Assembly: GCA_025612375.1 (NCBI GenBank)
Contig: JAAXKN010000012.1
Location: 1 to 64,000, forward strand
Source of the DNA: Ignavibacteria bacterium
GTDB lineage: Bacteria; Bacteroidota; Ignavibacteria; Ignavibacteriales; SURF-24
Length of the DNA: 64,000 nt
Reading direction: 5' to 3'
Shown here: positions 44,081-53,864 of the stretch, piece by piece
How the letters are laid out: each line of letters begins with the position of its first letter
How positions within the stretch are numbered: position 1 is the first letter of the stretch
Translations under genes and position numbers: made by a program
The notes under the pieces: generated by a model
Told to the model about the DNA's origin: nothing
The model's database searches: none
The model's input: only the letters and a program-made list of their open reading frames with translations

Positions 44081-46567
44081 TTATCTTACCAGCATCATCT
44101 TCTTAGTCTCTACCATGTTGCCCGACTGAAGCCTGTAGAAGTATACACCGCTCGAAAGCTCCTGGGCGTTGAAGCTTACCCTGTGACTTCCGGATGGAAG
44201 CTCCTTGTCCAGTAATACCTGAACCTCACGCCCCAGCATATCATAAACCTTCAGACTTACATGCGAAAGCTCCTTCGTCGTAAACTCAATTACTGTCGAT
44301 GGATTAAATGGATTTGGATAGTTCTGCAAAAGACTGAATTTATCCGGCCTGACCGATGAAGCACTCTCTTCTACTCCTGTAGTCTGAAGCGGATAACGCG
44401 CTCTTAAATTATCCAGGTAGAATGTTCCTTTGTATGTTACGCCAACCTCCTTGGCACTGCCCAGCCTGACCTCTATCTCCTTGATCTTTATCGGAAATGT
44501 GAAGATCCCGCCCGGTGTAATTACCTGGGATGCACGGGCTGGAACGGTTACCCTTCCAAATGCACCGGAAGTGTTCATTCCTATACTCGGATTTGCAAGG
44601 AAAAGCTCACTGTTGTCATTTGAAAGTGTAAGATAAACCCTGTGATTTACTGTACCCTCTACCCTTCCGTCTATTAATAGCGTATCAGGTACTCCGTAAA
44701 CCTCCAGCGGAGTTTTGGGAACCAGGTATACTATATTATCCTGAAAACCGTCATATGTAAACGAATAATCCACTTTAACGGATCCCGCTCCTGAGGATTT
44801 TACGTCTGAAACTACGCTCAGCTTTGTGTTAGCCGTGTCAACTGCCGATCCCCTGAGCGACCAATCCTCTATGTTTTCCATTTCACTGATCACCTGCACG
44901 TCTTTTCCAACAACAACACTTACCTCTACAGTGTCCGCTATCCCCTCGTAGCTGGCAATGATCTTGCCTTTTCCTTCCTTCTTTGCCTTAAAGTTTCCAA
45001 GGGCATCCAGAGTTCCGAGAAGCGAATCCGTGAGCGTCCATTTTATATCACTTGCCGGTATCGATCTGACTATGTTCTCACTGTCGTATGTCTTAAGACT
45101 CAGGCGGACCGACCTGAGCGTGTCGATGGTGAAATTATGCGGGATCAGACTGATTTTTACTATCGGCTTAAGTGTCACGAGCGCCGAATCCTTCGTATTA
45201 TCATAACTTGCATAAACATATCCCTGCCCCCCGTTTAACTTTGAAGCCGTAAAGAGACCCTTGCTGTCTATTGTTCCAATCTTCGCGTCGCAGCTGTATG
45301 TAGTTTTTGCCGGATCCAGCGCCACGGCATTAAAATTCCTGTCGCTTCCAAGAACACTGAAAGAGATCTGCTCGTCCCTGAAAACCGTTTTCTTCGCGGG
45401 AAGAATAATGATGCTGTTTAGCGCTTCAACGGGAGCCGTGGAAACCACAATAAATCCGTTTGAAAGCTCGCGTTCAACTCCGTCTGAAGGAACGTTCATT
45501 ATGCTGTTCCTTACCATCATTTCAGATGAGCCGCCGCCGTCAAAGTTCATTCCCAGGTATACCCCCTCCTGTATCATAAGATCTGCCAGCTTCGGAAGCG
45601 TCATACCACCCGACAGCTCGCTCCTACCGTCAACAACAAAAAGATACATCTTTGTGCTGTCCTGGCTGAAACCTATTGCCGTACGGGGCTCCGACAGGTA
45701 TGTATGATCCGGTCCCCCTTCTTCAAGATACCCCTGGTCTGCCCAGTTCTTGCCGTTATAAACAATTTTTGGATATCCTCCAAGCATTTCCTTTAGCTTT
45801 ACCAAACCGGGAGTAACTCCAAGATATACCTTTACAGTATCTCCGGCCTTAACCCTGTTCTTTAGTATGGCATCCATAACCCCGTTCCCTGAAAGTACGG
45901 CATTACCCGCTGTAAGCGCCATGCTGCCGGCTCCTGAAACAACCGTGTCTACCACACACTTGACTGTATCGTTAACAAGCCAGTTTCCTAATGGATGGAT
46001 CCGTGCCTCTGTGCCGTAGACGTTTGTACCGGTCGACTGGCCGTTAAAACTGTTGAACAAAATCATCTGATTCGAATTGCGGGTCTGGTTTACTCCTGCA
46101 ACCGTAACGGCTGTATCTTTCAGAATGAGCTGCCCTCCGAACTGTACCCTGTTGAGCATAGGCTTGTTATTTACGTCAAAACCTACGGTCGAAAGATTGA
46201 TAGGGCCTTTTAATATCTCCCCGTTCTCAATCTGAATGTTAATCGGCCTTCCGTTACTCATGTCAAAAAAATCAGAGTTTACGCCTCCCACCACGTTATG
46301 CTGCAGTGTTGTACGGCGCTTTATCATTGAGCTCAGTACCTCTTTTCCATCCAGCTTTTCATTTGCCTTAACACTTTCCACCTTAACAAAAGGATTTTTC
46401 AAATCCACTACCATCATATCCACGTTCAGCGGAATTGATGCAACACGCATCTTTGTATACGTAACTCCGGGCCCTGCCTTGTAGCTGGCCAGAGTATCAA
46501 GTTTATATTGAGCTCTAACTTCCATAAACGATAAAAGAACTAGCAAAAACAGTATTTGTTTTTTCAT
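44081..46567 (-). CDS. Secreted phosphodiester glycosidase-like protein with T9SS domain
   Basis: 828 residues. After the signal peptide, residues about 60-385 look like the NAGPA domain (phosphodiester N-acetylglucosaminidase, PF09992): NVVGGVNSDFFDMSNGRP, PRTAIGFSQDSTKMYLFVVDGR and GVYLGMNFDGGGSSEMMV. The middle has one or two Big-like beta domains (about 390-560) and a C-terminal carbohydrate-binding-like beta region. It ends with a sorting domain from LQNYPNPFNPSTV to KKMMLVR. It likely acts on surface or environmental glycans after type IX secretion. AAGGGA precedes the ATG by ten bases. Confidence 0.85.
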   Translation of the reverse strand: MKKQILFLLVLLSFMEVRAQYKLDTLASYKAGPGVTYTKMRVASIPLNVDMMVVDLKNPFVKVESVKANEKLDGKEVLSSMIKRRTTLQHNVVGGVNSDFFDMSNGRPINIQIENGEILKGPINLSTVGFDVNNKPMLNRVQFGGQLILKDTAVTVAGVNQTRNSNQMILFNSFNGQSTGTNVYGTEARIHPLGNWLVNDTVKCVVDTVVSGAGSMALTAGNAVLSGNGVMDAILKNRVKAGDTVKVYLGVTPGLVKLKEMLGGYPKIVYNGKNWADQGYLEEGGPDHTYLSEPRTAIGFSQDSTKMYLFVVDGRSELSGGMTLPKLADLMIQEGVYLGMNFDGGGSSEMMVRNSIMNVPSDGVERELSNGFIVVSTAPVEALNSIIILPAKKTVFRDEQISFSVLGSDRNFNAVALDPAKTTYSCDAKIGTIDSKGLFTASKLNGGQGYVYASYDNTKDSALVTLKPIVKISLIPHNFTIDTLRSVRLSLKTYDSENIVRSIPASDIKWTLTDSLLGTLDALGNFKAKKEGKGKIIASYEGIADTVEVSVVVGKDVQVISEMENIEDWSLRGSAVDTANTKLSVVSDVKSSGAGSVKVDYSFTYDGFQDNIVYLVPKTPLEVYGVPDTLLIDGRVEGTVNHRVYLTLSNDNSELFLANPSIGMNTSGAFGRVTVPARASQVITPGGIFTFPIKIKEIEVRLGSAKEVGVTYKGTFYLDNLRARYPLQTTGVEESASSVRPDKFSLLQNYPNPFNPSTVIEFTTKELSHVSLKVYDMLGREVQVLLDKELPSGSHRVSFNAQELSSGVYFYRLQSGNMVETKKMMLVR

Positions 46568-46920
46568 CTTAAGTTGTCCCTTCTATAAAAATTTGAACGG
46601 ATTGTATTTATGGCTGAAGGAAAGGATTACCGCTCCAGGGCAGGATAAATTCCAATCGGGCAGCAAAACACATTGCATGCGAAGCTGTGTAAAAACGGTA
46701 AGTGGCTTTGCTCCGCAAAACAATTCAGGCACGAAAATTTATATCTTTTTTCTTATAATTAAAAGTATTTATTGTTCCATAATTTACTTTTATTAAATAT
46801 TTTACTCCGTTTCCGGCATAGTTTCTTTTACTTATAGAATAAAAATGTTTATTTTTGTAATGTCCAAAGAAAGTATTTTAATTTTCTTATTACAATTGAG
46901 ACACAAAATCGAGGTGAAAC
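46568..46920. other. 353-bp divergent intergenic region
   Basis: Separates the glycosidase gene from the 1158-residue protein gene and must carry both promoters. On the plus strand, TATTTTTG at 46850-46857 fits the Bacteroidetes TAnnTTTG -7 pattern about 63 bases before the ATG, but no matching -33 element is obvious. No gene was seen. Confidence 0.4.
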
Positions 46921-49900
46921 ATGGATTTAAAACGATCACTCGGTTTTTTTCAGAAGGCATCTGCTTCCTGTCATGACGATGAAAAATTAATTCAATATAT
47001 CAACCTTAGACTGGCAGCTTTAGGAGCTCCGGTTTTCGGGCAAAAAGGTGAAAATTCTGAATTTATTGAAATTGCGCGTGATCTGATTGCCAATCATCAG
47101 GAAAAAAACCGTCTTCTTTCTAATTATTTATGCCCGGCTGACCAGCGTATCCAGAACTTCCTGGATAAGTATTTAAGCGACGTTAAGCTGGATGAACCTG
47201 TGCGTATGCCTGCACAAACATTCCTGCTCGACAGGCATGGTATTGCAAGGGTGCTTTCCCTTCCGCCAGATAAATGTGAGTTTGTTTCTGATATTATAAG
47301 CACTTATAGAATAAAACAGGGAATTCTGCATAACCCTAAAAACGACCGCAGAACTACTAAAGGCGTTTTTCACATTTCCGAAGGGGGGCTCCCTATTCCG
47401 GATGACAAAATTGCCGTCCCCAAACACGCCTTTGCAGGACTCCTTTACCGTGCACTTCATCCGCCAAAAGAGCTGATGAAGCTTCCTTTTACTTCTTCAC
47501 AGCACAACCAGGCAGAGGTTTTCGTATCGCTGCTCATGCGCCCTGTTGTCTGCCCTGCCGTTGAAGGCTTTACTCCCGAAAAATCTATGGAAACAAGATT
47601 TTTCGTCCCCGGTAACCTTGTGGGCAACCTGGACTTTGTAGAGTCCATTTTCGGCAACGCAGGCGACCCGTATCTGCCTGAGAACGACGCGGGCCTTGAC
47701 GTTGAACACTGGACCGGCCACACGGGATGCATTATACTTGCACCGCAGCTCACGACAGTGACTAAAAAGGAACTTGGACTCCCGCATATATCTGAGGCCA
47801 CAGAACGCCAGAAGCGCGACGGAATGTGCTATGAAAACGATTCCGATCTCTATAACGGCGGCAGCGCTTTTAAGGTTACCTGCCGCACCGAAGAGGGCGT
47901 TATTATTACGGTTATTGCCGATAACTACTTCGGCTACTGCAAAAAAGAGGTTAAAACCCAGATCAGCTATTCGGCAAACCTCTTCGGAAACTCGGAGGAG
48001 GAACACGCCGGCGGCGCAATCGCATTCCCAAGCTATGGCCTTGGTGATAAATTCCACGACGATAACCAGGTCAGAAAGGAAGGCCATTCCTTTAAAGAAG
48101 TATCTCAGCTTTTCAAGGATGTAATGGACCTGCAGCCTGAAGGCTACGGCATCGATAAAAATTTCCGCGACATTATCTACGTTCCCGAAGACGCAAGGTT
48201 TAACCTTACAACTCAAACGGTCGGCTGGAAAAAAGGTGAAAAGGACGTTGTAATTAAACTCCTTACTTCAAATACCTACATTCTCCCTGCCGGCTATAAG
48301 ATCCGCCTTGAGAAGAACCCGTCGGTTCCAACCTGGCGGCTTATTGGTACCGTTGCCGAAGGAACCTTCTGCCATAAGCCTTCTACGGTCTCGGGCGGAG
48401 GTAAGTCAGAAATCTCTAAATCCATTTCGGATTCAATTATATACGGACCTTTCTTTGTCGCCGATTTCCAGAAGGACCTGGAATTTGTGGACAGAATAAT
48501 AAACTACGACTACAGCAAACGCTACAAGATCCCTGTTAAGAAGACTACCCCAAGCCGCCCGCTTCTTAGCACTCAGAGGTCCCTGGGCTCTGTAATTAAG
48601 ATGCTCACCCCCTCACCAAGCGAGTATACGGATGAATACAACAAATGGCTCGATTCAATACCGCAGTATATAAAGGGACTTGTATTCATTATTAAAAGGT
48701 TCTACCGCCACGAATGGATGGGCAACTGGCGCGAGCATTTCAGCGTGGATATTGTTAACGGCAATACAGGCAATGAACTTAAATACAATAACCGCAAACT
48801 TGTTGCAAGCTACTTAAGAGTCGGTCTGCAGAAGGATAAATCGTGGCGTACATTCAAGCTGAGGCAGGATTTTATTGCCGCCGATAAGCTACAGCTCGAA
48901 GACGACATTACGGCTTCTGTTGTAGTGCCTGCCGATAAGCTTTTAACTGTCCTCAATAAGGACTACGATAACCAGAGCGTAAAGTTTACACAGAACTGCG
49001 AGTACCGCTTCTTCCAGCGCCCCGATGACGCTATTATAAGAGGATACGACAAGCAGGCTGAAAAGGATATATCTTCACCTGGAACTTTCATATCCAACTT
49101 CCAGCCGCTGCAGCTCCAGGATGCAGAGGCGCTGATTGAAGACGCCATAGGCTTCGATACCTATACCGAACCGATGAAGGCTTTCATACAGAGCTTTGCA
49201 GGCCAGAACTCATGCAAATACTTTGTATCCTCGGCTCACCCCCGCATGGTGGATGGCAAGCCGTCAAAGAATATGAGGTATCTGCAGAACAGGCCCGATA
49301 TTATTAACCCCAGGGATAAGTATATTGCCGAGATAGGTACACGCTTCTTCCGCCGCATAACGGTGGATAAGCCGGTCTACTTCCCCGTTAACTCGGTATT
49401 GCCCGGAAGGCGCAACAATCCGCCCGACCCTCAGGCAAACATACGCGCTCTTGCAGTATATAACCCTATACATTACCAGGAACTGCCTGAGATGTTCATG
49501 GATTTTATCTGCAGCCTTACGGGAAAATCACCTTCAACTACGGGAGCAGGCTCCGAAGGCGCCCTTACAAAGGGTCCTTTTAATGCCGTCAGCCCTATAG
49601 TTGACCTGAATAACGCGCTCGTTTCCTTTATTCTTACGGGTTACGACTGCTACACAACCGCGGCAGGTTATGTAGGCCCTAACGTCAGGGTCGATCACGA
49701 TATAAGCCTTCTTATTCCTGAAATCTGGTGCCGCCTTTCGGTTAATGAAAGGGATCCGGAATTCCTCATAAAGGAAGGATACCTGGAAAAACTGAGCGAC
49801 TTTGAACACAATGGACAGAAGGTGCTGGCAAGCCGCCTTGGCTACCGCATTACAGATAAATTCGTTCATACATTTTTCGGAAGGGTCTTCGAAAACCCGA

Positions 49901-50397
49901 ATTCTGTATTCAGCGATGAAATGCTGAAGCCGGAAATCCAGGATATGGACGTTTATGCCGACGGCGTTAATAATATTGTGGAAGCACAGCAGAGGGTTGC
50001 ACAGGCTTATTTCGAGGATGGAAGCATCGAGGACGCCTGCCCTGCCCTTAAGGCTCTGCTTTACATTATGGCCAAAGGCAGCTACGAAGGTAAAACGGCT
50101 GAAGATCCCGAGATCAGGAATATGTTTACAAAGTGGCACCTGCTCTCAAGCCAGTGGTACAACGACCGCCTGAAGGCAAAGCAGGAAGGCGACATTGCAC
50201 TCTGGGAGCGTCATGTACGCTATCTACAGAACTTCCTGAAGAAATCCAGCCACCTCGACGTTGCAGAACAGCTTAAGATAGGCAAACGCCTTAAGTCTGC
50301 CCAGGCGCAGCTTAAGAAGGTTTCGTCCCCAGCCTACTTAAAAGAGCTGCACGGCACAATCGGCACAGACCCCGTATTCAGAAAAAAAATAGACTAA
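46921..50397 (+). CDS. 1158-residue protein, candidate PPi-type PEP carboxykinase
   Basis: Very large soluble protein without signal peptide or membrane segment. Conserved-looking blocks are GHTGCIILAPQLTTVTKKEL (about 266-285), VIITVIADNYFGYCKKEVK (about 327-345), a P-loop-like SGGGKSEIS (491-499), and SSAHPRMVDGKPSKNMRYLQ in the second half. The length and the P-loop-like motif fit the PPi-dependent PEP carboxykinases of Entamoeba and Propionibacterium (about 1140 residues), which interconvert PEP and oxaloacetate using pyrophosphate. Relation to DUF4914 proteins is also possible. The assignment rests on memory of the family, not on an alignment. A terminator follows, so gatE-gatD is probably a separate unit. 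Confidence 0.5.
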   Translation: MDLKRSLGFFQKASASCHDDEKLIQYINLRLAALGAPVFGQKGENSEFIEIARDLIANHQEKNRLLSNYLCPADQRIQNFLDKYLSDVKLDEPVRMPAQTFLLDRHGIARVLSLPPDKCEFVSDIISTYRIKQGILHNPKNDRRTTKGVFHISEGGLPIPDDKIAVPKHAFAGLLYRALHPPKELMKLPFTSSQHNQAEVFVSLLMRPVVCPAVEGFTPEKSMETRFFVPGNLVGNLDFVESIFGNAGDPYLPENDAGLDVEHWTGHTGCIILAPQLTTVTKKELGLPHISEATERQKRDGMCYENDSDLYNGGSAFKVTCRTEEGVIITVIADNYFGYCKKEVKTQISYSANLFGNSEEEHAGGAIAFPSYGLGDKFHDDNQVRKEGHSFKEVSQLFKDVMDLQPEGYGIDKNFRDIIYVPEDARFNLTTQTVGWKKGEKDVVIKLLTSNTYILPAGYKIRLEKNPSVPTWRLIGTVAEGTFCHKPSTVSGGGKSEISKSISDSIIYGPFFVADFQKDLEFVDRIINYDYSKRYKIPVKKTTPSRPLLSTQRSLGSVIKMLTPSPSEYTDEYNKWLDSIPQYIKGLVFIIKRFYRHEWMGNWREHFSVDIVNGNTGNELKYNNRKLVASYLRVGLQKDKSWRTFKLRQDFIAADKLQLEDDITASVVVPADKLLTVLNKDYDNQSVKFTQNCEYRFFQRPDDAIIRGYDKQAEKDISSPGTFISNFQPLQLQDAEALIEDAIGFDTYTEPMKAFIQSFAGQNSCKYFVSSAHPRMVDGKPSKNMRYLQNRPDIINPRDKYIAEIGTRFFRRITVDKPVYFPVNSVLPGRRNNPPDPQANIRALAVYNPIHYQELPEMFMDFICSLTGKSPSTTGAGSEGALTKGPFNAVSPIVDLNNALVSFILTGYDCYTTAAGYVGPNVRVDHDISLLIPEIWCRLSVNERDPEFLIKEGYLEKLSDFEHNGQKVLASRLGYRITDKFVHTFFGRVFENPNSVFSDEMLKPEIQDMDVYADGVNNIVEAQQRVAQAYFEDGSIEDACPALKALLYIMAKGSYEGKTAEDPEIRNMFTKWHLLSSQWYNDRLKAKQEGDIALWERHVRYLQNFLKKSSHLDVAEQLKIGKRLKSAQAQLKKVSSPAYLKELHGTIGTDPVFRKKID

Positions 50398-50406
50398 TTC
50401 CTATAA

Positions 50407-50438
50407 GGCGCCGGAGTTATCTCCCGGCGCCCTTTTAT
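50407..50438 (+). terminator. Intrinsic terminator after the 1158-residue protein gene
   Basis: Stem GGCGCCGG/CCGGCGCC (8 bp) with a short loop, followed by CTTTTAT. It starts 9 bases after the stop codon. Confidence 0.75.
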
Positions 50439-50441
50439 TCC

Positions 50442-50480
50442 TCCGCCGAAGGCGGAAACGTTGAACGTCGAACCTCTTGC
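50442..50480. repeat. Dispersed-repeat-like element before gatE
   Basis: A hairpin TCCGCC-GAA-GGCGGA is followed by AACGTTGAACGTCGAACCT and CTTGC. The same order of pieces is found at 31595-31623. Because it lies between the terminator and the gatE ribosome-binding site, it is either non-coding filler or part of the gatE leader. Confidence 0.55.
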
Positions 50481-50538
50481 TTCTTTCCTCCCCCCTTCCT
50501 ATTTTGCCTGCATTCACTTTTTAATGGAAGGTTATTTT

Positions 50539-52461
50539 ATGCAGGACTTTCTCTTTAAAGCTTTTAGTGAAATGACACCTGAGGATTACCGAAGGGTCGA
50601 CTTCAAATCCGGCCTCGAAATCCATCAGCAGCTCCTTACAAAAAAGAAACTCTTCTGCCGCTGCCCCGCGGGCATTTACAGCACCAGCTATAACGCTGAA
50701 ATACTGCGCCATATGAGGCCTACACTCTCCGAGCTCGGCGAATACGACGGCACGGCACTAATGGAGTTTAAGACAAAAAAAGAAATCATCTACCAGATTA
50801 ACCGCGATACCGTCTGCACGTACGAGATGGACGACACTCCCCCCTTTGAAATAAACGACGAAGCCCTCGATATCGCTCTCGGTATCGGCATGCTCTTAAA
50901 CTGCACTACGGTCGACGAGATCCATATTGCACGCAAACAGTACCTCGACGGCAGCATCCCTACAGGGTTCCAGAGGACTTCAATTATCGCGCTCGACGGC
51001 AGGATACCTTTTAAGGACCGGCACATAAATATCGTCCAGATTTCAATCGAGGAGGACTCCTGCCGCGAGGTCAGCGATATTGGCCACCGCAGGGTCTACC
51101 TTTCAGACCGCCTCGGCATGCCTTTAATTGAAACCGTAACAGCACCCGATATGCTTACACCCCAGGAAGTTGCAGCCGCGGCCGGCATTTGCCGCAAACT
51201 AGTTAAATCTACGGGCAGGGTCCGCACCGGAATCGGCTCGGCAAGGCAGGACGTAAACGTCAGCGTTGAAGGGGGTACAAGAATTGAAATTAAAGGGGTA
51301 CCCAGAATCCCCATGATCCCGCTTCTGACATATAACGAAGCCATGAGGCAGTGGAACCTCCTGCGCTTAAAAGAAGAACTCTTCAGGCGCGGCATTACTC
51401 CCCAAACCTTCCAGGCCAGGTTTGAAGACGTTACAAAGCTCCTTAAAAGAACTTACTTCCTCCCGGTGCAGAATGCCCTCAGCCAGGGCATGATAGTTAA
51501 ATGCGCACTCCTTAAGGGCTTCCGCGGGCTCCTTAACTGGCCCACACAAACCGACACCTTCTTCTCAAAGGAAATATCGGACAGAGTCAGAGTAATAGCA
51601 TGCCTTACTACTCTGCCTAATATAATCCACTCCGACAGCAAGGGTGATACGCTTTCTTCAAGCGATTGGCAGAAAATAAAGAAAAGCATGGGCGCAAGCG
51701 AAGATGACGCAATGGTTCTCGTATGGGGAAACCCCGCCGACGCCGAAATGGGTGCCTGCGAAATTATTATTAGAGCCAAAGAGGCAACCATCGGCGTGCC
51801 TTCTGAAACCCGTCAGGCACTGCGCGACGGGACAAACGGATTTGAACGCATACTGCCGGGACCCGACAGAATGTACCCCGATACGGACCTTCCTCCTAAA
51901 AAAATTACAAGGGAAAGACTTTCAAAAATACGCCTGGGACTCCCTGAACCGGTCTGGGAAAGGGAAGCCTGGTACAGAAGCCTGAAAGTCCCCGAAGACG
52001 TAATAGGGCCGCTTGCGGAATCCCGTTATGCTGCCCTCTTTATGAAACTCGTTGCAAAGTGGAATATCGATCCTGTTCTGGCCTCAGTTGCACTCATACA
52101 GTACCCAAAGCGCCTTAGCCATAAGGGCTTAGATACGGGAGTACTGACTGAAGCGATATTTGAAGAGATATTCCTGGCGTTCAAACAGGGCAGGCTTGCG
52201 CGCGAAGGAGTTCTCCCGGCTCTCGAAAATGCGGCCCGCTCGGGAAGCTTTTTTGTGGACATGCTCCCCCCGGCATGCTCGGAACAGGAACTCATGCATT
52301 TCCTTTCACTTGCCCGCAGTGAGCTCTCAGGCATTAAGCTCCATAAACCCGCATGCGAAAAGACCGTCCTCATGAGCCTCGTCATGAAACACCTTAGAGG
52401 CAGGGTTGAAGGACGCAGGGTAATGGAAACAATCGGTACTCTTTTCCAGGAGGCGAAATGA
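50539..52461 (+). CDS. gatE: Archaeal-type Glu-tRNA(Gln) amidotransferase subunit E
   Basis: 640 residues. With GatD it would amidate Glu-tRNA(Gln) to Gln-tRNA(Gln): GatE phosphorylates the glutamyl ester and channels ammonia from GatD. The catalytic cradle begins GLEIHQQL (25-32), followed by KLFCRCPAG with candidate zinc cysteines, then TGFQRTSIIALDGR, SIEEDSCREVSD and ARQDVNVSVEGGTRIEIKG. A GAD-like AspRS-type insertion (about 375-480, DRVRVIAC to RMYPDTD) distinguishes GatE from bacterial GatB. A helical tail (YqeY-like) follows. ATG 50539 is chosen because GGAAGG lies seven bases before it; a TTG at 50461 and an ATG at 50524 are also in frame. Overlaps gatD by ATGA. Confidence 0.93.
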   Translation: MQDFLFKAFSEMTPEDYRRVDFKSGLEIHQQLLTKKKLFCRCPAGIYSTSYNAEILRHMRPTLSELGEYDGTALMEFKTKKEIIYQINRDTVCTYEMDDTPPFEINDEALDIALGIGMLLNCTTVDEIHIARKQYLDGSIPTGFQRTSIIALDGRIPFKDRHINIVQISIEEDSCREVSDIGHRRVYLSDRLGMPLIETVTAPDMLTPQEVAAAAGICRKLVKSTGRVRTGIGSARQDVNVSVEGGTRIEIKGVPRIPMIPLLTYNEAMRQWNLLRLKEELFRRGITPQTFQARFEDVTKLLKRTYFLPVQNALSQGMIVKCALLKGFRGLLNWPTQTDTFFSKEISDRVRVIACLTTLPNIIHSDSKGDTLSSSDWQKIKKSMGASEDDAMVLVWGNPADAEMGACEIIIRAKEATIGVPSETRQALRDGTNGFERILPGPDRMYPDTDLPPKKITRERLSKIRLGLPEPVWEREAWYRSLKVPEDVIGPLAESRYAALFMKLVAKWNIDPVLASVALIQYPKRLSHKGLDTGVLTEAIFEEIFLAFKQGRLAREGVLPALENAARSGSFFVDMLPPACSEQELMHFLSLARSELSGIKLHKPACEKTVLMSLVMKHLRGRVEGRRVMETIGTLFQEAK

Positions 52462-53843
52462 ATTCAGACATTTATAAAGGCTACAGGGGTGAAGCACTGG
52501 ACGCACTGAAAAACTTCGGCGCAGAGGTCTGGAGCGACGTTGAGATCAAAACTTCAACCGGGAAATTTACAGGCATTATACTCCCCCGCTCCGAAACAGC
52601 CGACTCTCACCACATTGTAATTAAGCTCCGTTCGGGCTACAACATAGGAATTTTTGCCGGAGGAATTCAGGCAATTACTGTTACAGGACACAAGGAAGCT
52701 CACTATAAAATACCAGAAAAGGAGTTCCCCTATAACCCGCAGAAACCTAAGGTTAAACTTCTCGGCACCGGCGGAACAATTGCAAGCCGCCTCGACTACC
52801 GTACGGGAGCCGTTATACCGGCTTTTTCACCCGGTGAACTTTATGGCTCTGTTCCCGAACTTGCTGATATCTGCAACCTGGAGACTGAAAAACTCTACGG
52901 CGTCTTCAGCGAAAATATGGGTCCCGAACAGTGGATCGGTACGGCTCAGGCTATTGGACGCGAAATTGAAAAAGGGGTCCAGGGAATTGTAATCGGGCAC
53001 GGAACTGACACAATGCACCACACGGCGGCCATTCTGTCCTTTATGGTGCAGAACACTCCTGTTCCAATTGTTATGGTGGGATCCCAGCGCTCAAGCGACC
53101 GCCCGTCTTCAGATGCGGCGCTGAACCTGATGCACAGCGTCAAGACCGCGGCCGAAAGCGACATTGCAGAAATAATGGTATGCATGTTCGGCCCTACTTC
53201 CGACGCGTACGGACTATTGCACCGCGGAACCCGCGTAAGAAAAATGCACTCAAGCTACAGGTCTACTTTCCGCACCATTGGAGACATACCGATTGCAATG
53301 GTAAGCCGCGAGAAGATTACGCCTTTAAGACAGGATTATAAGAAAAGGCGCAGGGACCACGGCGTTACAATAAATACGGCCTTTGAAGAAAAAGTCGGCA
53401 TTGTTTATTACTACCCGAATATGAAGCCCGACATAATTGACTCAATGATCGATAACGGCTACAAGGGAATTGTAATTGCAGGAACGGGTTTAGGACACGT
53501 CAACAAGCCTCTTTACCCCGCGCTAAAAAGAGCCCATGAGAAAAATATTGCGGTATATATGACGGTTCAGACCCTGTGGGGATATGTGCAGATGTATGTT
53601 TATGATACCGGGCGTGACATGATGGAGCTCGGTGTGGTCCCCACGGCCAATATGCTCCCCGAGGTTGCTTATGTTAAGCTCGGCTGGGCACTGGGGCAGA
53701 CGCAGGACCCACAGAAGGTTAAGGACATAATGCTCACTCCCATAGCAGGCGAAATTACAGAACGCGAACCGAGCAACGGCTACTTAATTTACCAGGGCGG
53801 CATCCCCGAGGTTGAAGAGTTCATATCCAAATACGTCAAATAA
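52458..53843 (+). CDS. gatD: Archaeal-type Glu-tRNA(Gln) amidotransferase subunit D
   Basis: 461-residue glutaminase subunit that releases ammonia for GatE. An N-terminal beta-barrel domain (about 1-90) is followed by an asparaginase-like domain (about 95-430). The four catalytic residues expected from archaeal GatD are visible: Thr107 in GTGGTIAS, Thr183-Asp184 in HGTDTM and Lys262 in RKMHSS. The segment SRLDYRTGAV after TGGTIA and the extra N-terminal domain separate it from plain L-asparaginases. It starts inside the gatE stop (ATGA) and is followed by a terminator. Confidence 0.95.
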   Translation: MNSDIYKGYRGEALDALKNFGAEVWSDVEIKTSTGKFTGIILPRSETADSHHIVIKLRSGYNIGIFAGGIQAITVTGHKEAHYKIPEKEFPYNPQKPKVKLLGTGGTIASRLDYRTGAVIPAFSPGELYGSVPELADICNLETEKLYGVFSENMGPEQWIGTAQAIGREIEKGVQGIVIGHGTDTMHHTAAILSFMVQNTPVPIVMVGSQRSSDRPSSDAALNLMHSVKTAAESDIAEIMVCMFGPTSDAYGLLHRGTRVRKMHSSYRSTFRTIGDIPIAMVSREKITPLRQDYKKRRRDHGVTINTAFEEKVGIVYYYPNMKPDIIDSMIDNGYKGIVIAGTGLGHVNKPLYPALKRAHEKNIAVYMTVQTLWGYVQMYVYDTGRDMMELGVVPTANMLPEVAYVKLGWALGQTQDPQKVKDIMLTPIAGEITEREPSNGYLIYQGGIPEVEEFISKYVK

Positions 53844-53864
53844 GTTCAAGGTTAAAACAACTTG

